NCBI RefSeq assembly: GCF_014203045.1
Contig: NZ_JACHIF010000004.1
Location: 40,849-104,848, forward strand
Direction: 5' to 3'
DNA: 64,000 nt
From: Prosthecobacter dejongeii
GTDB taxonomy: Bacteria > Verrucomicrobiota > Verrucomicrobiia > Verrucomicrobiales > Verrucomicrobiaceae
The translations under genes and the position numbers were made by a program. Shown in pieces: positions 43,878 through 53,337 of the stretch (its first letter is position 1; every line of letters starts with the position of its first letter). Below the pieces are notes generated by a model. That model did not search any database, was not told where the DNA came from, and worked only from the letters and a program-made list of their open reading frames with translations.

Positions 43878-44273
43878 ATGTTCGAACTCGTGGAGTTTCC
43901 CCCGCTCAATTGGCTGGCAGCGCTGAAGGCGCTGTTCGCTCTCTGCATCGGTCACGCGATTGCAGATTTCCCTTTGCAGGGGGAATATTTGGCCACGGGC
44001 AAAAACCGACGATTCTTGATTCGACTTCAGGACCCGTCCCGGCCTGTCAGCATTTGGTTTGCCTGCATGAGTGCGCACTGTCTCATTCACGCAGGGGCGG
44101 TTTGGCTGATCACGGGCTCCGCTCTTTTAGGTGGGATTGAGTTGATCGTTCATTGGTGCATTGATGTGGCGAAGTGTGAAGGAAAGACCACGTTTAACCA
44201 AGATCAGATTCTCCACGTGGTTTGCAAAGTGGCCTATGTCACCATTGCGTGGGCTGGCTGGTTAAACTTGTAA
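43878..44273 (+). CDS. DUF3307 membrane protein
   Basis: An ATG at 43878 (MFELVEFPPLNW) is used, since the GTG at 43863 only adds five residues. The 131-residue product has several hydrophobic stretches (about 4) and the family pattern SAHCLIHAGAVWLITG, IDVAKCEGKTTFNQDQILHVVCKVAYV. DUF3307 members are small inner-membrane proteins, found in phage and bacteria, of unknown function. The gene follows the secretion operon in the same direction but with a 51-bp gap and no shared motif. Confidence 0.8.
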   Translation: MFELVEFPPLNWLAALKALFALCIGHAIADFPLQGEYLATGKNRRFLIRLQDPSRPVSIWFACMSAHCLIHAGAVWLITGSALLGGIELIVHWCIDVAKCEGKTTFNQDQILHVVCKVAYVTIAWAGWLNL

Positions 44274-44590
44274 GCAGGGCTGCCGAGTTTCTCACTACGC
44301 GTTTTTGCCTTACTAAAGGTAGGGGAGGAGAAGAATTTGTCAGTCGGTTAAAAAGGCTGGAGCGGTCGTGAGCAGCGATCATGCAAAGAAGTCAGGCCAT
44401 TGCTTTGGGGGCAACGTTTGAAGTTATGGGTTAAATGGCTAGGGGGATTTTATAGTAGCTGTAAGCGTAGGTGTATTTCTGTGAAAGCATCTTGATGCAG
44501 AGTGAAATTTGCAAATTTACAAAGATATTTTGCTTTGCTGAATATGATCCTTTGCCTTTATTTATATAATTGCTATAATATCTGGAATAT
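44274..44590. other. AT-rich intergenic region upstream of the histidine kinase
   Basis: The 317-bp gap lacks a supported gene; a short antisense ORF at 44431-44631 overlaps the kinase start and has no recognisable features. Towards the right end the sequence becomes very AT-rich and holds a TATAAT (44574-44579) with TTGCCT 16 bp upstream. Confidence 0.5.
44552..44579 (+). promoter_or_regulatory. Candidate promoter of the histidine kinase, very short leader
   Basis: TTGCCT (44552-44557) and a perfect TATAAT (44574-44579), 16 bp apart, stand just 11 bp before the ATG at 44591. The transcript leader would be about 4-6 nt, nearly leaderless. No Shine-Dalgarno sequence is visible before this ATG, which agrees. 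Confidence 0.45.
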
Positions 44591-46645
44591 ATGGAATTTG
44601 GCACCCCCGCTTTGGTCTTCCTCGCCACCACACTCGCTGTGGGGGGAGCGTGCCTGGGGTTTTTAAAGCGGCGTTACCATACAACGCATCACCACTGGCT
44701 CGTTTTGGCTTTGCTAGGAGCGATTGCCTACCTCGCTCCATTGCATATCACCCGCTCGGCAGATGCGGTAGCTGAAAGACTAATGCTGACCTGGATGGGA
44801 TTGGCGCGAGTCCATGCCCATGCTCTGGAGCGTGCCATTCCAGCCATGGGAGCGTTGACGCTTGAGGCTTTAAAACCGGTAGTGGAAAGAATGCAGCTAC
44901 GCTTGGGCCACGAATCCTCCGTTTTGCGCACGCTTTCCATCGCGACCACAAGGGAAATAGGCAAGCCAACGATCCAGTCCATGGGATTGCAGCGCCGTGA
45001 AGATCGCCCCATCCTAAAAGCTGCGTGTGATGAAAAACTGCAGCGTTGTTTCCTTGGCAAAGAGTTTTGGTGCATGGATGTCTCTAAGTCAGGTGAAGCA
45101 TCCTCTCTCATGGCCATGATTCCTTTGTTGGATGAACAGCAGGCTGTGAAGGCGGTGATGATTTTGGAGTTCTTCCCCCAGGTCTATAATAAAACTCGAT
45201 TCATGGAGCAATGGCGTGTGGTGGGCGAATTTACCGGGTTGCTCATCATCTGTGTTTGTTTAGGCGGATTCTTGGTGGTGAAAGGTGAGAAGCGTCGCCA
45301 GCAAGAATTGGAAAAAGCCATTCAACCTTTGCTGCAAGACATTGAAAGCCTCGATGGGATGGTCAATGCCATTCAAGGGGTGGTCTGGGAGCGACCTGCT
45401 GCGGGAGGGGGCTTTACCTATCTCAGTCAGAGTGCAGAAGGATATTTGGGGTATGACATGGAGCGTTGGGGAAATGAAAACGGTTTCTTATTGGAGGTGA
45501 TCCACTCTGAAGATCGGAACCGAGTTCAAGAGACCTGGACCCAGGCGGCTACGGATTCAAAACGGTATCAAATGGAGTACCGAGTGGTGCGGGCAGATGG
45601 CTCCACTGCCTTTGTTCAAGAGTACGGCCAAGCTGCCAAATTGATGCTCAATGGTTTAGTCCTCCGGGGTATTTTGCTCGATATTACGACGCAGCGGGAA
45701 AATGAGGCGAGCACTCAAGATACCCATAAAATCATGGTGGAGGCTTCACGCCAGGCTGGCATGGCCGAGATCGCCACCGGTGTTTTACACAATGTCGGGA
45801 ACGTGCTCAATAGCCTGAATGTGGGAGCAAAATTGCTGGCCGATCGGTTAAAAAAATCGCGGATGGACAAGCTCTGTCAGGCAACGCTGCTCTTGAAAGA
45901 ACATCTGCCTGAAAATCCGACGTTCTTCACGCATGACAAACGTGGCCAAGTGCTGCCAGGATATTTGGTGGATCTTTCGAGCTATCTCCGCGATGAGCAA
46001 AACCGCCTGAACGCCACAGTCAGTGACATGATTGAGCGCATCGAGCATATCCGCGATATGATCATGCTTCAGCAGTCTCACAGCAGTGTGCGTACACTTT
46101 GGGAGCCCCTAGATCTAGTCACCGTGATGGAAGAGGCGCTAAGACTGGAAATGGATGTCAACATTGCCCACCAGCAGGTAAAGATTGTGCGGCACTTTGC
46201 GGATCTTCCTCCCATTTATTCCGCCCGTGGTTTGCTGCTACAAATCTTGGTCAACCTTTTGGCCAATGCTTGCCAGGCGATGGGAGATAAACCCGTATCA
46301 GAACGGAAGATGAGCCTGCGTATCCAGCCCCAAGGCGAGACTCATGTGCGGATCGTGGTTGAGGATACAGGATGCGGCATCCAGCCGAGGCATCTGACCA
46401 GCATTTTCACACAAGGTTTTACCACTAAAAAGGATGGCCATGGCTTTGGCCTACACCATGCCTGCCTACTGGCACAAGATCTGGGCGGTAGCCTCAAGGC
46501 TGAAAGTGAAGGTCTGGGCAAAGGAGCCCGTTTCATCCTCGAAATTCCGGCGCGTAAGGATTCTAAAACAACGCCTTCACTGCCCGCTAACTCTGTCTCT
46601 GCGTCAACCTACCGTGAACCCTCGCATGAACCCACACCGCCCTAA
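44591..46645 (+). CDS. Membrane-bound sensor histidine kinase with PAS domain
   Basis: The 684-residue protein has two N-terminal hydrophobic segments (residues about 5-23 and 35-52), a large periplasmic or extracytoplasmic part (55-205), a third TM (216-232), a PAS fold (about 265-370; YLGYDMERWG ... FVQEYGQAAKL), and a HisKA-like helical region with the phosphoacceptor in IATGVLHNVGNVLNSLN. The HATPase domain has LLQILVNLLANACQA (N box), EDTGCGIQ (G1) and HGFGLHHA (G2). The linker between H box and ATPase is long (about 100 residues). It overlaps the next gene by 20 bp, forming a two-component operon. The signal is unknown. Confidence 0.9.
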   Translation: MEFGTPALVFLATTLAVGGACLGFLKRRYHTTHHHWLVLALLGAIAYLAPLHITRSADAVAERLMLTWMGLARVHAHALERAIPAMGALTLEALKPVVERMQLRLGHESSVLRTLSIATTREIGKPTIQSMGLQRREDRPILKAACDEKLQRCFLGKEFWCMDVSKSGEASSLMAMIPLLDEQQAVKAVMILEFFPQVYNKTRFMEQWRVVGEFTGLLIICVCLGGFLVVKGEKRRQQELEKAIQPLLQDIESLDGMVNAIQGVVWERPAAGGGFTYLSQSAEGYLGYDMERWGNENGFLLEVIHSEDRNRVQETWTQAATDSKRYQMEYRVVRADGSTAFVQEYGQAAKLMLNGLVLRGILLDITTQRENEASTQDTHKIMVEASRQAGMAEIATGVLHNVGNVLNSLNVGAKLLADRLKKSRMDKLCQATLLLKEHLPENPTFFTHDKRGQVLPGYLVDLSSYLRDEQNRLNATVSDMIERIEHIRDMIMLQQSHSSVRTLWEPLDLVTVMEEALRLEMDVNIAHQQVKIVRHFADLPPIYSARGLLLQILVNLLANACQAMGDKPVSERKMSLRIQPQGETHVRIVVEDTGCGIQPRHLTSIFTQGFTTKKDGHGFGLHHACLLAQDLGGSLKAESEGLGKGARFILEIPARKDSKTTPSLPANSVSASTYREPSHEPTPP

Positions 46646-48521
46646 CGTTGATCCTGCTGCAGATCTTGTTTCTCAAGATCCGTTGCATGTGAACCATCGC
46701 ATCCTGATCGTGGATGATAACACGACGATCCATGAAGACTTCCGCAAGATCCTCTCGCCTACGGATTTTGGTGAAGGGGACCTGAATATGATCGAGTCGG
46801 CCGTGTTTGGGGATGCCCAAACCTCCCGCTCCATGCCAGAGTTTGAGCTCGCCTTTGCAGCCCAGGGAGATGGGGCTGTAAAACTGGTCGAAATGGGGCT
46901 TCAGCAGGCGCGTCCTTTTGCTCTGGCTCTGGTGGATGTGCGCATGCCTCCAGGTATGGATGGCATCGCGACCATTAAAAATCTGTGGCGTCTCCAGCCT
47001 GATTTACAGGTGGCGATCTGCACTGCATATGCCGATTATTCTTGGGATGATATTGTGGATCATTTGGGGATCTCTCATCGGCTGGTGATTCTGAAAAAAC
47101 CCTTCGACCCCATCGAAGTTATTCAGATCGCCAATGCGCTGACCTCCAAATGGGGATTTGAGCGTGAGTCCGCTTTGCGCCAACTCGGCCTGCAAACCAA
47201 ATTGTGGGACAACACCAAACGCATGGAGGATACCTATGCACGCTTGCGCCAAGAACATGACGATCGCATGCGGCTCGAAGAAGACATCCGCAAAATGCAG
47301 AAAATGGATGCGTTAGGTGGTTTGGCTGCTGGCATTGCCCATGACTTTAACAATGTGCTGACTGTTATTCAGGGGCATCTGAGCATGAACTTGATGAGTG
47401 GAGATCAGCCGCCAGGTATTTCTGAATCCATGGGCGAAGTCCTCCTAGCTGCAAGGCGTGCGGCGGATCTGACCAAACAACTTTTGAACTTCACCAGTCG
47501 TGACTACAAGACGCCACGTCCTGTTTCCTTGGCTCGTGAAATTGAGGCCGAGGTGGATTTACTCAAACGCACATTAGGTTCACATGTTATTTTGGAAACA
47601 GACTTTCTGGCCGATCTGCCAGAGGTCATGGCAGATCCAGGTTCATTAGGACAGGTGGTGGTTAACTTAGCGGTCAATGCACGGGATGCCATGCCTAAAG
47701 GTGGAACCTTGCGCATCAGCACCCGCCAGACTCATTTAGCGACAGCGGAAGATGCGCGTGCTCTGCATGTGGATGCGCATCCCGGTCACTTTGCAGTTTT
47801 GACTGTCAGCGACAGTGGGAGCGGAATGCCAGCGGAAATCGTAAAACAGATTTTTGATCCTTTCTTCACCACCAAAGAACCTGGCAAAGGAACGGGAATG
47901 GGGTTAGCAATGGTGAGAGGATTGGCTCGTCACATGGGCGGCTGGGTCTCAGTTTCGAGTGTGGTCGGTGTGGGAACGGATTTTGATCTTTACCTTCCTA
48001 TTGCGAGTCCTGAAACGGAGATCGCGACGCCTATTTCAGGGAATCAAGATTTTGACGGTTTGTTGCACGATGTGTCCCCCTGCAATCTTCTGATTGTGGA
48101 TGATGACTCCAGCGTGCGTCATGTGATGAACTACGTATTGGAGAATCAAGGGCATACTGTTTACTCGGCTAAAGATGCCCATGAAGCGTGGCAATTGTGG
48201 CGCGCTCATCGTCATTCCATCAATCTGGTGATTACCGACATCAATCTTCCAGGAGATGCCAGCGGCTTTGATCTGGGGCGTGCGATTTTAGGAGACGATG
48301 CCACGCTGCCGATCATCTTCACCAGTGGTTATTGCCCGGACATTCTGGGGCAAACAACCTCCTTGCAGTTAGGCATCAATTACCTGCCGAAACCTTTTGA
48401 TGTGCTAGACCTCTTGAATGCGGTCGGTCAAGCCCTTACCAAAGGGATAACACGCAATCCATTGCCGCCGCGCCCTATTACCTCTCGATTCTCTTTGCCT
48501 CCTTCAGAGATGAGTCATTGA
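46626..48521 (+). CDS. Hybrid response regulator-histidine kinase-receiver protein
   Basis: The ATG at 46626 ([11 protein letters not shown]) gives a 631-residue protein; longer ORF starts lie inside the kinase gene. It contains an N-terminal receiver ([17 protein letters not shown], phosphoacceptor Asp in [10 protein letters not shown], conserved Lys in ILKKPF), a histidine kinase (H box [25 protein letters not shown] box [15 protein letters not shown]1 SDSGSGMP, G2 [11 protein letters not shown]) and a C-terminal receiver ([34 protein letters not shown]). There is no output DNA-binding domain, so signalling must pass on to another protein. The neighbouring membrane kinase likely phosphorylates it. 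Confidence 0.93.
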   Translation: MNPHRPNVDPAADLVSQDPLHVNHRILIVDDNTTIHEDFRKILSPTDFGEGDLNMIESAVFGDAQTSRSMPEFELAFAAQGDGAVKLVEMGLQQARPFALALVDVRMPPGMDGIATIKNLWRLQPDLQVAICTAYADYSWDDIVDHLGISHRLVILKKPFDPIEVIQIANALTSKWGFERESALRQLGLQTKLWDNTKRMEDTYARLRQEHDDRMRLEEDIRKMQKMDALGGLAAGIAHDFNNVLTVIQGHLSMNLMSGDQPPGISESMGEVLLAARRAADLTKQLLNFTSRDYKTPRPVSLAREIEAEVDLLKRTLGSHVILETDFLADLPEVMADPGSLGQVVVNLAVNARDAMPKGGTLRISTRQTHLATAEDARALHVDAHPGHFAVLTVSDSGSGMPAEIVKQIFDPFFTTKEPGKGTGMGLAMVRGLARHMGGWVSVSSVVGVGTDFDLYLPIASPETEIATPISGNQDFDGLLHDVSPCNLLIVDDDSSVRHVMNYVLENQGHTVYSAKDAHEAWQLWRAHRHSINLVITDINLPGDASGFDLGRAILGDDATLPIIFTSGYCPDILGQTTSLQLGINYLPKPFDVLDLLNAVGQALTKGITRNPLPPRPITSRFSLPPSEMSH

Positions 48522-48635
48522 ATGATGGTCTAACGAATTTACGGACCAGTGTCGTCGGCAAAAATTGCATCGGCGCACTGGATGTCCAGATTTGTCGGTG
48601 GTCGCCAGGGCGCAGCATGTTCGCACTCTGGTCAA

Positions 48636-49199
48636 CTACTTCGTGGGAGTTTGCTGAGCATTCAAAATGTCTCCGTAATGCTTGGCGGCACAGCCCGGGC
48701 ATACGCCATGACTAAAAAGTGCGTCGGTCCTCGAAGTGACATAGTCTTCGATCTCATGCCAGTTCCCGGCTTCGTCACGGATGTCCTTGCAAAAAGAGCA
48801 AGTGGGAAGGATTCCTTCTAACGTGCGCACTCGCGCGCGCAGCGCCTTGGTTTGTTCTGCGAGCTTGCCGACTAGAAAAGTGATGAAGAATAAGATCAGA
48901 ACCCGCAAGCACGCATTGATGATGGCCACGGGCAGGGTGTAGGGAATGCCCCAGGCGTATTGAATGGCGAAGCGGATCACGCACAAAATGGTCCCCAAAA
49001 TGAGCGCGGTGCGGAGGCCGCAGTTCCACGCCATCAACGTGACAGGAATAACAAATAAGACAGGGAAAAAAATAATCGGGCCAGCGAGGTAATCAAAGCA
49101 CGAAACCACCAAAGCGACGGCGAATAAAACCCCACGTTGATTCCACGGAAAGCGTTCGAAAAAGTACTCAGTGGATGGGGGAGGGGGCCGCTCGCTCAT
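48636..49199 (-). CDS. Membrane protein with orphan CxxC signalling motif
   Basis: The 187-residue product has about four hydrophobic segments (residues 22-110). A short C-terminal tail carries ILPTCSFCKDIRDEAGNWHEIEDYVTSR and FSHGVCPGCAAKHY, with two CxxC pairs. This tail motif is usually found at the C-terminus of sensor and response-regulator proteins (often as CAYCKKIRDDQG..W..LE.YI ... FSHGICPDC). Here it is fused to a membrane domain with no kinase or receiver. The gene converges with the hybrid kinase gene, 114 bp away. A metal or redox-sensing role is possible but unproven. Confidence 0.72.
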   Translation of the reverse strand: MSERPPPPSTEYFFERFPWNQRGVLFAVALVVSCFDYLAGPIIFFPVLFVIPVTLMAWNCGLRTALILGTILCVIRFAIQYAWGIPYTLPVAIINACLRVLILFFITFLVGKLAEQTKALRARVRTLEGILPTCSFCKDIRDEAGNWHEIEDYVTSRTDALFSHGVCPGCAAKHYGDILNAQQTPTK

Positions 49200-49403
49200 G
49201 ATCGTAACTGCCTAAGGAGCAAGGGTTTCACACTGCACAAGTCGGGAATGAGAGGTGGGATTGAATATCCAGCGGTTGGGATGCGCCCTGTCCCTAATCG
49301 CCTTTTTGCTCTCATTAGCCGACCCACTTGACATGGCTGAGCTTGGCTTAGTTAACTGTCTCATCTTATGTTTTTAATGCGCACGCTCTTAGCTCGCTAG
49401 ACA

Positions 49404-50678
49404 TCACCCCTTGATGACGTCTCTAAGCACACTCATTTGTGACTTCGCACGGTCCTCAACATAGGCCATCGCCTTTTTGACCTTTGCTTCCGCTGCTGCG
49501 TAGTCGTGGTGAATACCCATCAGGATCTCAAACATCTTGGTTGCTGGTGTGGTATCAAACTCTGGAGCCCATTCTTCCAGGCCGATGTCTTTGAACATCC
49601 AGCACTTCGGCGAGTGAAACTCCGAGAATGTGTGCATCATGGGAGTGCCCATCGCTAGAGCCATGATGGGCGTGTGCGGCTCATGACAGATCACCGTGTG
49701 AGCACGGGCGTAGAAGGAGCAGGCTTCGTCCACGTTCCAGAACTCGTCAAAGTTCACCACGTGCTTTTTCAGGTCATCCGGCAGTGGGTCATAGACAAAT
49801 TTCTTGTTATACTCCATCTCCTTCCGCACCTCCGGGGCGATCACCACCTTGTAGCCAGTCTCCTTCACCCACATCGCGATGAGGTCCTGATAAACTTTCG
49901 CTCGCCGTGTGTCATCGGCGATGTTCGCCGGCGTCGGGTTCAGCGGATTCAGTTTCTGGGGCCTCTTGTCATCCACACCCGGGCTTGTAGGTGAATGTGT
50001 GCGCAGTTGCAGGGTGATGAATTTCTTCTCCTCCAGCCCATGCTTCTTCATCCTCTCCAGCGCCTTTTCCTCATTCCGCACATCGATGCCAAAACAGCCA
50101 TCCGGACCAAATTCCAGCACCGGCGGCTTCACGCCCACGTCCTGCAGCAGCTTCAGCGTCTTGGAATCCCGACAGTAGATGAAGGCTGCACCGTTCAGCA
50201 GGGCGATGCGTTTTTCCCCATCCTTGCCCGTCACCATGTCCGGAAAGTACGACTGTCCCTGCAATCCCCAGGGCTTGCCGATCTTGTTGCAGTAAATCAT
50301 GAAGTCCGTGCTCTGCCCCATGCCCGGTCCACGCAGGAAAAAGTCGCTGTGTTTGATCGCCTCCTGCACAGCTCCGCCTTCTTGGGTGAGCGCACCCTTC
50401 ACGATCTCCAGTTTTGGAAACCGTTTCATCAGCATCGCATCCACCTCTTCATTGGTATTGGCTGCCCAGAGAATCACCTTCGCCTCTGGCAGATACTGCT
50501 CCAGAAAACGCAACGTCCCCGGCGTATGTCCAATGTCCCCAATATTTTTCGTCGCCCAGGCACACTGCAGCAACACCGTCTTCTGTTTTTCGGGGGATTG
50601 CGCAAAAGAAGCGGCAGGCCAAGCGGCTGCCCCAAGGGCCAAGCCGGAGTTTTTGAGGAAGGATCGGCGTGAAGACAT
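49404..50678 (-). CDS. Tat-exported polysaccharide pyruvyl transferase-family protein
   Basis: The ATG at 50678 gives a twin-arginine leader MSSRRSFLKNSGLALGAAAW ending near ASFAQ; an upstream start at 50705 adds nine residues. The mature part matches PS_pyruv_trans: LLQCAWATKNIGDIGHTPGTLRFL, the middle FLRGPGMGQS and the late ICHEPHTPIMALAMGTPMMHTFSE. The last block resembles the conserved substrate-binding loop of these transferases, which normally work in the cytoplasm with phosphoenolpyruvate. Export by Tat is unusual for this family, so its substrate may differ. It stands alone. Confidence 0.82.
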   Translation of the reverse strand: MSSRRSFLKNSGLALGAAAWPAASFAQSPEKQKTVLLQCAWATKNIGDIGHTPGTLRFLEQYLPEAKVILWAANTNEEVDAMLMKRFPKLEIVKGALTQEGGAVQEAIKHSDFFLRGPGMGQSTDFMIYCNKIGKPWGLQGQSYFPDMVTGKDGEKRIALLNGAAFIYCRDSKTLKLLQDVGVKPPVLEFGPDGCFGIDVRNEEKALERMKKHGLEEKKFITLQLRTHSPTSPGVDDKRPQKLNPLNPTPANIADDTRRAKVYQDLIAMWVKETGYKVVIAPEVRKEMEYNKKFVYDPLPDDLKKHVVNFDEFWNVDEACSFYARAHTVICHEPHTPIMALAMGTPMMHTFSEFHSPKCWMFKDIGLEEWAPEFDTTPATKMFEILMGIHHDYAAAEAKVKKAMAYVEDRAKSQMSVLRDVIKG

Positions 50679-50790
50679 AAGAACAAAAAGTGTAGGACTT
50701 ATCACAGGGCAACAGCAACCCTATTCTTGTCACCGCTTTTCCAGACGATGACCTGACTTGAGGTTAGGCAATAGTTTGTTCTTTCAAAAA

Positions 50791-53337
50791 TCAGATCCGT
50801 CGCAGGATATCGAGCGGTGGATGATTCGAAACACCCCGGCTGAGAGCGAGGCCTCCCAGAACAGAAATGGCCGTGGTGGTCAAAAAGGCGGTCAGCAGTG
50901 TCAGGACATTCGGCGACAGCGACGTTTTAAAAACGTAAACGGCGAGGACTGTGGCAGCTCCCACCGCGAGAAGCGTTCCAGTGAGGGCGGCAAGGAAACC
51001 CAGGGTGGCGTATTCGATGATGAGGATGGTGCGAACCTGCCGCGCCGAAGCGCCTAGCGTTCGCAGCAAGACACTTTCGCGGAGGCGCACATCTCGACCA
51101 TTGAGAAGCGTGCCAACCACAATAGGCAGCGCAGCGATGAGGGTGAATCCGCCCATGATCGTGATGACCCACGAGATCTTCGAGAACAGCGAACGAACCG
51201 TTTCCAAAATTTGGGAGAGGTCTATCGAGGAGACGTTGGGAAAATCTCGCGTCAAGCCTTGCTGAAGACGGCCTACGGCGGCTGCATCCGGGGTGCGGGT
51301 GGTCACCACATGAAAGCCCGGTGCACCGTCTAGAGGGCCAGGCGGAAAAACCATGAAGAAGTTGAGGTTAAACCGGCTCCAATCCACCTTGCGGATGCTG
51401 GTCACGCGGGCTTCCAGGGTGATGCCCTGGACATCCAGCGTCAGCGTGTCACCAAGTTGAAGACGCATGTCTCCGGCGATTTTTTCTTCGAGCGAGACCG
51501 GGATGGGGCCCTCTGGGCTGGGCAGGCTCTCATGCCATTCTCCGGCAACCAGAGTTTCACTGGAGTTCAGATTCGCTCGGTAGGTGGACCGGAATTCGCG
51601 ATTGGCAATCCAGCGCGGCACCCCTTCCGCTTTTGTGACCGGAACGCCTTTGAGGGCCTGAACCCGCATGGTGACCATGGGGGCGGTTTCTAAAACGGGT
51701 AGCCCTTGGTTTTTGACCAGCGAAGTCACGCCTTCGACTTGATCGGGCTGGACGTCGATCAGGTAGAGGTTGGGGTTTTCCTGAGTCTCGCTGATGCGGA
51801 GACGCTGCTGCAAAAGATCCCCGGTAAGCAGGATGGTGAGCAGCAGAAAGGTGCCCAGCCCGAGCGAGAGCAGGAACAGCAAAGTCTGGTTGCCCGGGCG
51901 ATGAAGATTGGAAATGCCCTGCCGCAGGAGGTAAGGCCAGCTTGGCCGCACGATGTGGCGCGTGACGGCCATGAGCGCCCGAGCTACTCCAATGACCAGG
52001 GCAAAGGCAGCGCCAAGTCCGCCAACCAAAAGCACCGCACGTTTCCAATCCGCATCATTGGTTAGGGCCAGCAGGAGCAGCAGGGCGGTGAGAAGCAAAT
52101 AGACTGGCAACGTGCGGAGAGGGTTGCCGGGCAAAAAGCTGCCGCTGCGCAACGTGGCGGCGGGTGAAATGCGATGGATTTTCAGGATGGGGATGAGCGC
52201 GAATCCACAGCACACACCCAGACCCGCCAGGGTGGTGCGAAAGACGATGGCCCACTCGGGGGCGGCCTCCACAGCCACTGGAAGACTGTCTTTAAACAGC
52301 ACCAGCAGACCCGTTTGCAAAAGCACCCCCAGGCCCGCCCCCAGAATGGCACCCAGAAGGGCCAGCGTGGCGCTCTGGGCGATGTAAACAGCGGCAGCGA
52401 GCTGCCGGGGCGCGCCGAGACAGCGCAGGATGGCGATGGTGGTGACGCGGCGGTTGATGTGAGACTGCACCGCCCCCGCCACCCCCAGCGCACCGAGAGC
52501 CAGGGATGCCAGCGCCAGGATGCCTAGGTATCGTTGAAACAGATCCAGGGCATCACCCAGCGTTTCCTGGCGGTCCTCCGGTGTCTCCAGGCGCCAGGAT
52601 GCGGTGGGGAATTCGCGGCGCAGGTTTTCCTTCAGTTCGGCGGAGGGAGTTTTTTGGGCGGTCTCGAGATGGACCAGATGCGTCACCATGCTGTTGGCTC
52701 CGATGAGTCCGCTCTGCTGGATATCAGCCAGGTGAACGTACGCTTCGGGGGCGATGCCACTGAAGCGGCTCGCGCGCGGCGGGGAGTTGAGGATGCTGCC
52801 GAGAATCTTCAGATGCAGTCGCCCCAGCTCGATCTCGTCACCCGGCTTCACCTGGAATTGCTCCAAAAGAGCGGCCTCTAAAAATACACCCGGTTCATCC
52901 GCACGGCGCTGCCAGGCATCCGCAGGCAGGGTTTCGATTTTTCCATAGTAGGGATACTCCCCTTCGAGGGCACGCACGTTCACCAGCCGGGCCCCGCCAT
53001 TGGGGAAGGTCATCATGGATGGGAAAGCCACCTCACGAGTGGTCCGGGAGGAAATCTTGGCCAGCTTGTCAAACTCCTCCGCCTTGATCGGCTGCGACGA
53101 AGAAACCTGCAGATCCGAACCCAGGAGTTCTTTGGCCTGGGTCTTGATGCCGGTTTCGACACTGCCTTTCAGTGAATGAATGGCGACCAGTGCAGCAATG
53201 CCGGAAACGATGGCGAGGGAGAAAATGAGCAAGCGCAGGCGCTGCGTGCGGCTGTCCCGCCACGCCATTTGCCAGGTCCAGGGATGCAGCAGGGCAGGGA
53301 TGAGGTGGGTCGGGAGCGGGCGTGGATCAGACGGCAT
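50791..53337 (-). CDS. ABC transporter permease, FtsX family (YbbP-like)
   Basis: The ATG at 53337 is used, since the longer start overlaps the ATPase gene more. The 848-residue permease has an N-terminal TM (about 30-50), a large soluble extracytoplasmic domain (about 50-250), a cluster of TM helices (about 260-480) and a second similar half to the C-terminus. This is the duplicated FtsX architecture with about 10 TMs, as in E. coli YbbP. It works with the ATPase upstream and the esterase nearby (the tesA-ybbA-ybbP group). Substrates are probably lipids or lipoproteins, by analogy. Confidence 0.93.
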   Translation of the reverse strand: MPSDPRPLPTHLIPALLHPWTWQMAWRDSRTQRLRLLIFSLAIVSGIAALVAIHSLKGSVETGIKTQAKELLGSDLQVSSSQPIKAEEFDKLAKISSRTTREVAFPSMMTFPNGGARLVNVRALEGEYPYYGKIETLPADAWQRRADEPGVFLEAALLEQFQVKPGDEIELGRLHLKILGSILNSPPRASRFSGIAPEAYVHLADIQQSGLIGANSMVTHLVHLETAQKTPSAELKENLRREFPTASWRLETPEDRQETLGDALDLFQRYLGILALASLALGALGVAGAVQSHINRRVTTIAILRCLGAPRQLAAAVYIAQSATLALLGAILGAGLGVLLQTGLLVLFKDSLPVAVEAAPEWAIVFRTTLAGLGVCCGFALIPILKIHRISPAATLRSGSFLPGNPLRTLPVYLLLTALLLLLALTNDADWKRAVLLVGGLGAAFALVIGVARALMAVTRHIVRPSWPYLLRQGISNLHRPGNQTLLFLLSLGLGTFLLLTILLTGDLLQQRLRISETQENPNLYLIDVQPDQVEGVTSLVKNQGLPVLETAPMVTMRVQALKGVPVTKAEGVPRWIANREFRSTYRANLNSSETLVAGEWHESLPSPEGPIPVSLEEKIAGDMRLQLGDTLTLDVQGITLEARVTSIRKVDWSRFNLNFFMVFPPGPLDGAPGFHVVTTRTPDAAAVGRLQQGLTRDFPNVSSIDLSQILETVRSLFSKISWVITIMGGFTLIAALPIVVGTLLNGRDVRLRESVLLRTLGASARQVRTILIIEYATLGFLAALTGTLLAVGAATVLAVYVFKTSLSPNVLTLLTAFLTTTAISVLGGLALSRGVSNHPPLDILRRI

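Noticed and set aside
44431..44631. Short minus-strand ORF near the kinase start
   Set aside because: It overlaps the kinase start, is Tyr/Lys/Asn-rich without known features, and looks like chance in AT-rich DNA.
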